Below, piece by piece: positions 63,582 to 64,000 of a DNA stretch of 64,000 bases; positions within the stretch are counted from its first letter, which is position 1, and each line of letters opens with the position of its first letter. The translations under genes and the position numbers were made by a program. Below the pieces are notes generated by a model, which did not search any database, had not been told where the DNA came from, and was given only the letters and a program-made list of their open reading frames with translations. Source of the DNA: Auraticoccus monumenti (lineage in GTDB: Bacteria; Actinomycetota; Actinomycetes; Propionibacteriales; Propionibacteriaceae); assembly GCF_900101785.1 (NCBI RefSeq), contig NZ_LT629688.1, positions 2,542,001 through 2,606,000 on the forward strand. Direction: 5' to 3'.

Positions 63582-64000
63582 GTGGCACTCACCATCGGAA
63601 TCGTCGGCCTGCCCAACGCCGGCAAGTCGACCCTGTTCAACGCGCTGACCCGCAACGACGTCCTGGCGGCGAACTACCCGTTCGCCACCATCGAGCCCAA
63701 CGTCGGCGTGGTGGGGGTGCCCGACGCCCGGCTGCCCGTGCTGGCCACGATCTTCTCCTCCGAGAAGATCGTCCCGGCCACCGTGTCCTTCGTCGACATC
63801 GCCGGCATCGTCAAGGGCGCCAGCCAGGGCGAGGGGATGGGCAACGCGTTCCTCTCCCACATCCGCGAGGCCGACGCCATCTGCCAGGTGACCCGGGTCT
63901 TCCGCGACGCCGACGTCACCCACGTCGACGGGGACGTGAACCCCGGCAGCGACATCGAGACCATCAGCACCGAGCTGGTGCTCGCCGACATCCAGACCCT
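63582..64000 (+). CDS. ychF: Redox-regulated ATPase/GTPase YchF (3' end outside window)
   Basis: The first 139 codons are visible. P-loop [15 protein letters not shown] starts at residue 9 and is followed by [14 protein letters not shown] (switch I), [31 protein letters not shown], the YchF signature. YchF binds ATP and associates with the ribosome. The GTG lies 8 nt behind TACAGT (63568-63573). The position next to the exoVII/ispH block matches Rv1112. Confidence 0.96.
   Translation, partial: MALTIGIVGLPNAGKSTLFNALTRNDVLAANYPFATIEPNVGVVGVPDARLPVLATIFSSEKIVPATVSFVDIAGIVKGASQGEGMGNAFLSHIREADAICQVTRVFRDADVTHVDGDVNPGSDIETISTELVLADIQT

Overview
The window comes from a chromosome of a high-GC actinobacterium. 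Sampled backbone lines are about 75-77 % GC. Gene content includes a mycothiol S-conjugate amidase, a short-chain Z-prenyl diphosphate synthase, a PIN-PhoH protein and a deazaflavin (F420)-type oxidoreductase. Many starts are GTG, and many start codons sit only 6-7 nt behind a TAnnnT -10 box, a leaderless pattern typical of Actinobacteria. The backbone greA / DUF4307 / mca / small membrane protein / hemolysin III / Z-prenyl synthase / phoH / fumarase / DUF4245 / xseB-xseA / ispH / ychF runs in nearly the same order as Rv1080c to Rv1112 of Mycobacterium tuberculosis (remembered, not searched). Lineage-specific blocks are inserted between these anchors. A propionibacterial or nocardioid relative is my guess, not shown.

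Layout. 1-3.7 kb: end of a DUF4097 gene, DUF2089, greA, DUF4307, mca, small membrane protein. 3.7-8.7 kb: five-gene oligopeptide-type ABC importer. 8.8-11.6 kb: S9 peptidase and a membrane protein, each behind a near-identical MerR-type promoter. 11.8-16.4 kb: hemolysin III, prenyl synthase, MFS exporter, PIN-PhoH. 16.4-22.8 kb: accessory island of lower GC (55-60 % in sampled lines). Its centre is an intact CBASS anti-phage operon (patatin effector, CD-NTase, E2-E1 fusion), flanked by a decayed lytic transglycosylase gene on the left and a decayed gene of unknown family on the right. 22.8-26.3 kb: katG-furA and a TetR regulator. 26.4-36 kb: SDR/deazaflavin pair, fumarase, two spermidine-synthase-fold proteins, three tandem membrane-anchored paralogues, DUF4245 and a TetR/membrane-protein pair. 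36-43 kb: sugar oxidation and isomerisation operon with a ROK repressor and xylulokinase. 43.1-44 kb: seven tandem ~122-bp palindromic repeats with no gene. 44-55 kb: ABC-F protein, PhoD phosphatase, Rieske protein, exonuclease VII, ispH, aldo/keto reductase, methyltransferase, rmuC. 55-64 kb: second ROK regulator divergent from a large secreted LamG-containing protein, M18 aminopeptidase, EVE-domain protein, quinone oxidoreductase, AlkA-like glycosylase and the start of ychF.

The two parts that most deserve attention are the CBASS island, where no cap3 peptidase is found and only a weak JAMM-like remnant follows cap2, and the seven-unit palindromic array at 43150-43945. Several operators could be read directly: two tandem TetR sites in each of two divergent promoters, two ROK-type dyads, and a MerR-type operator shared by two neighbouring genes. 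No tRNA, rRNA, CRISPR array, transposase or integrase was recognised.
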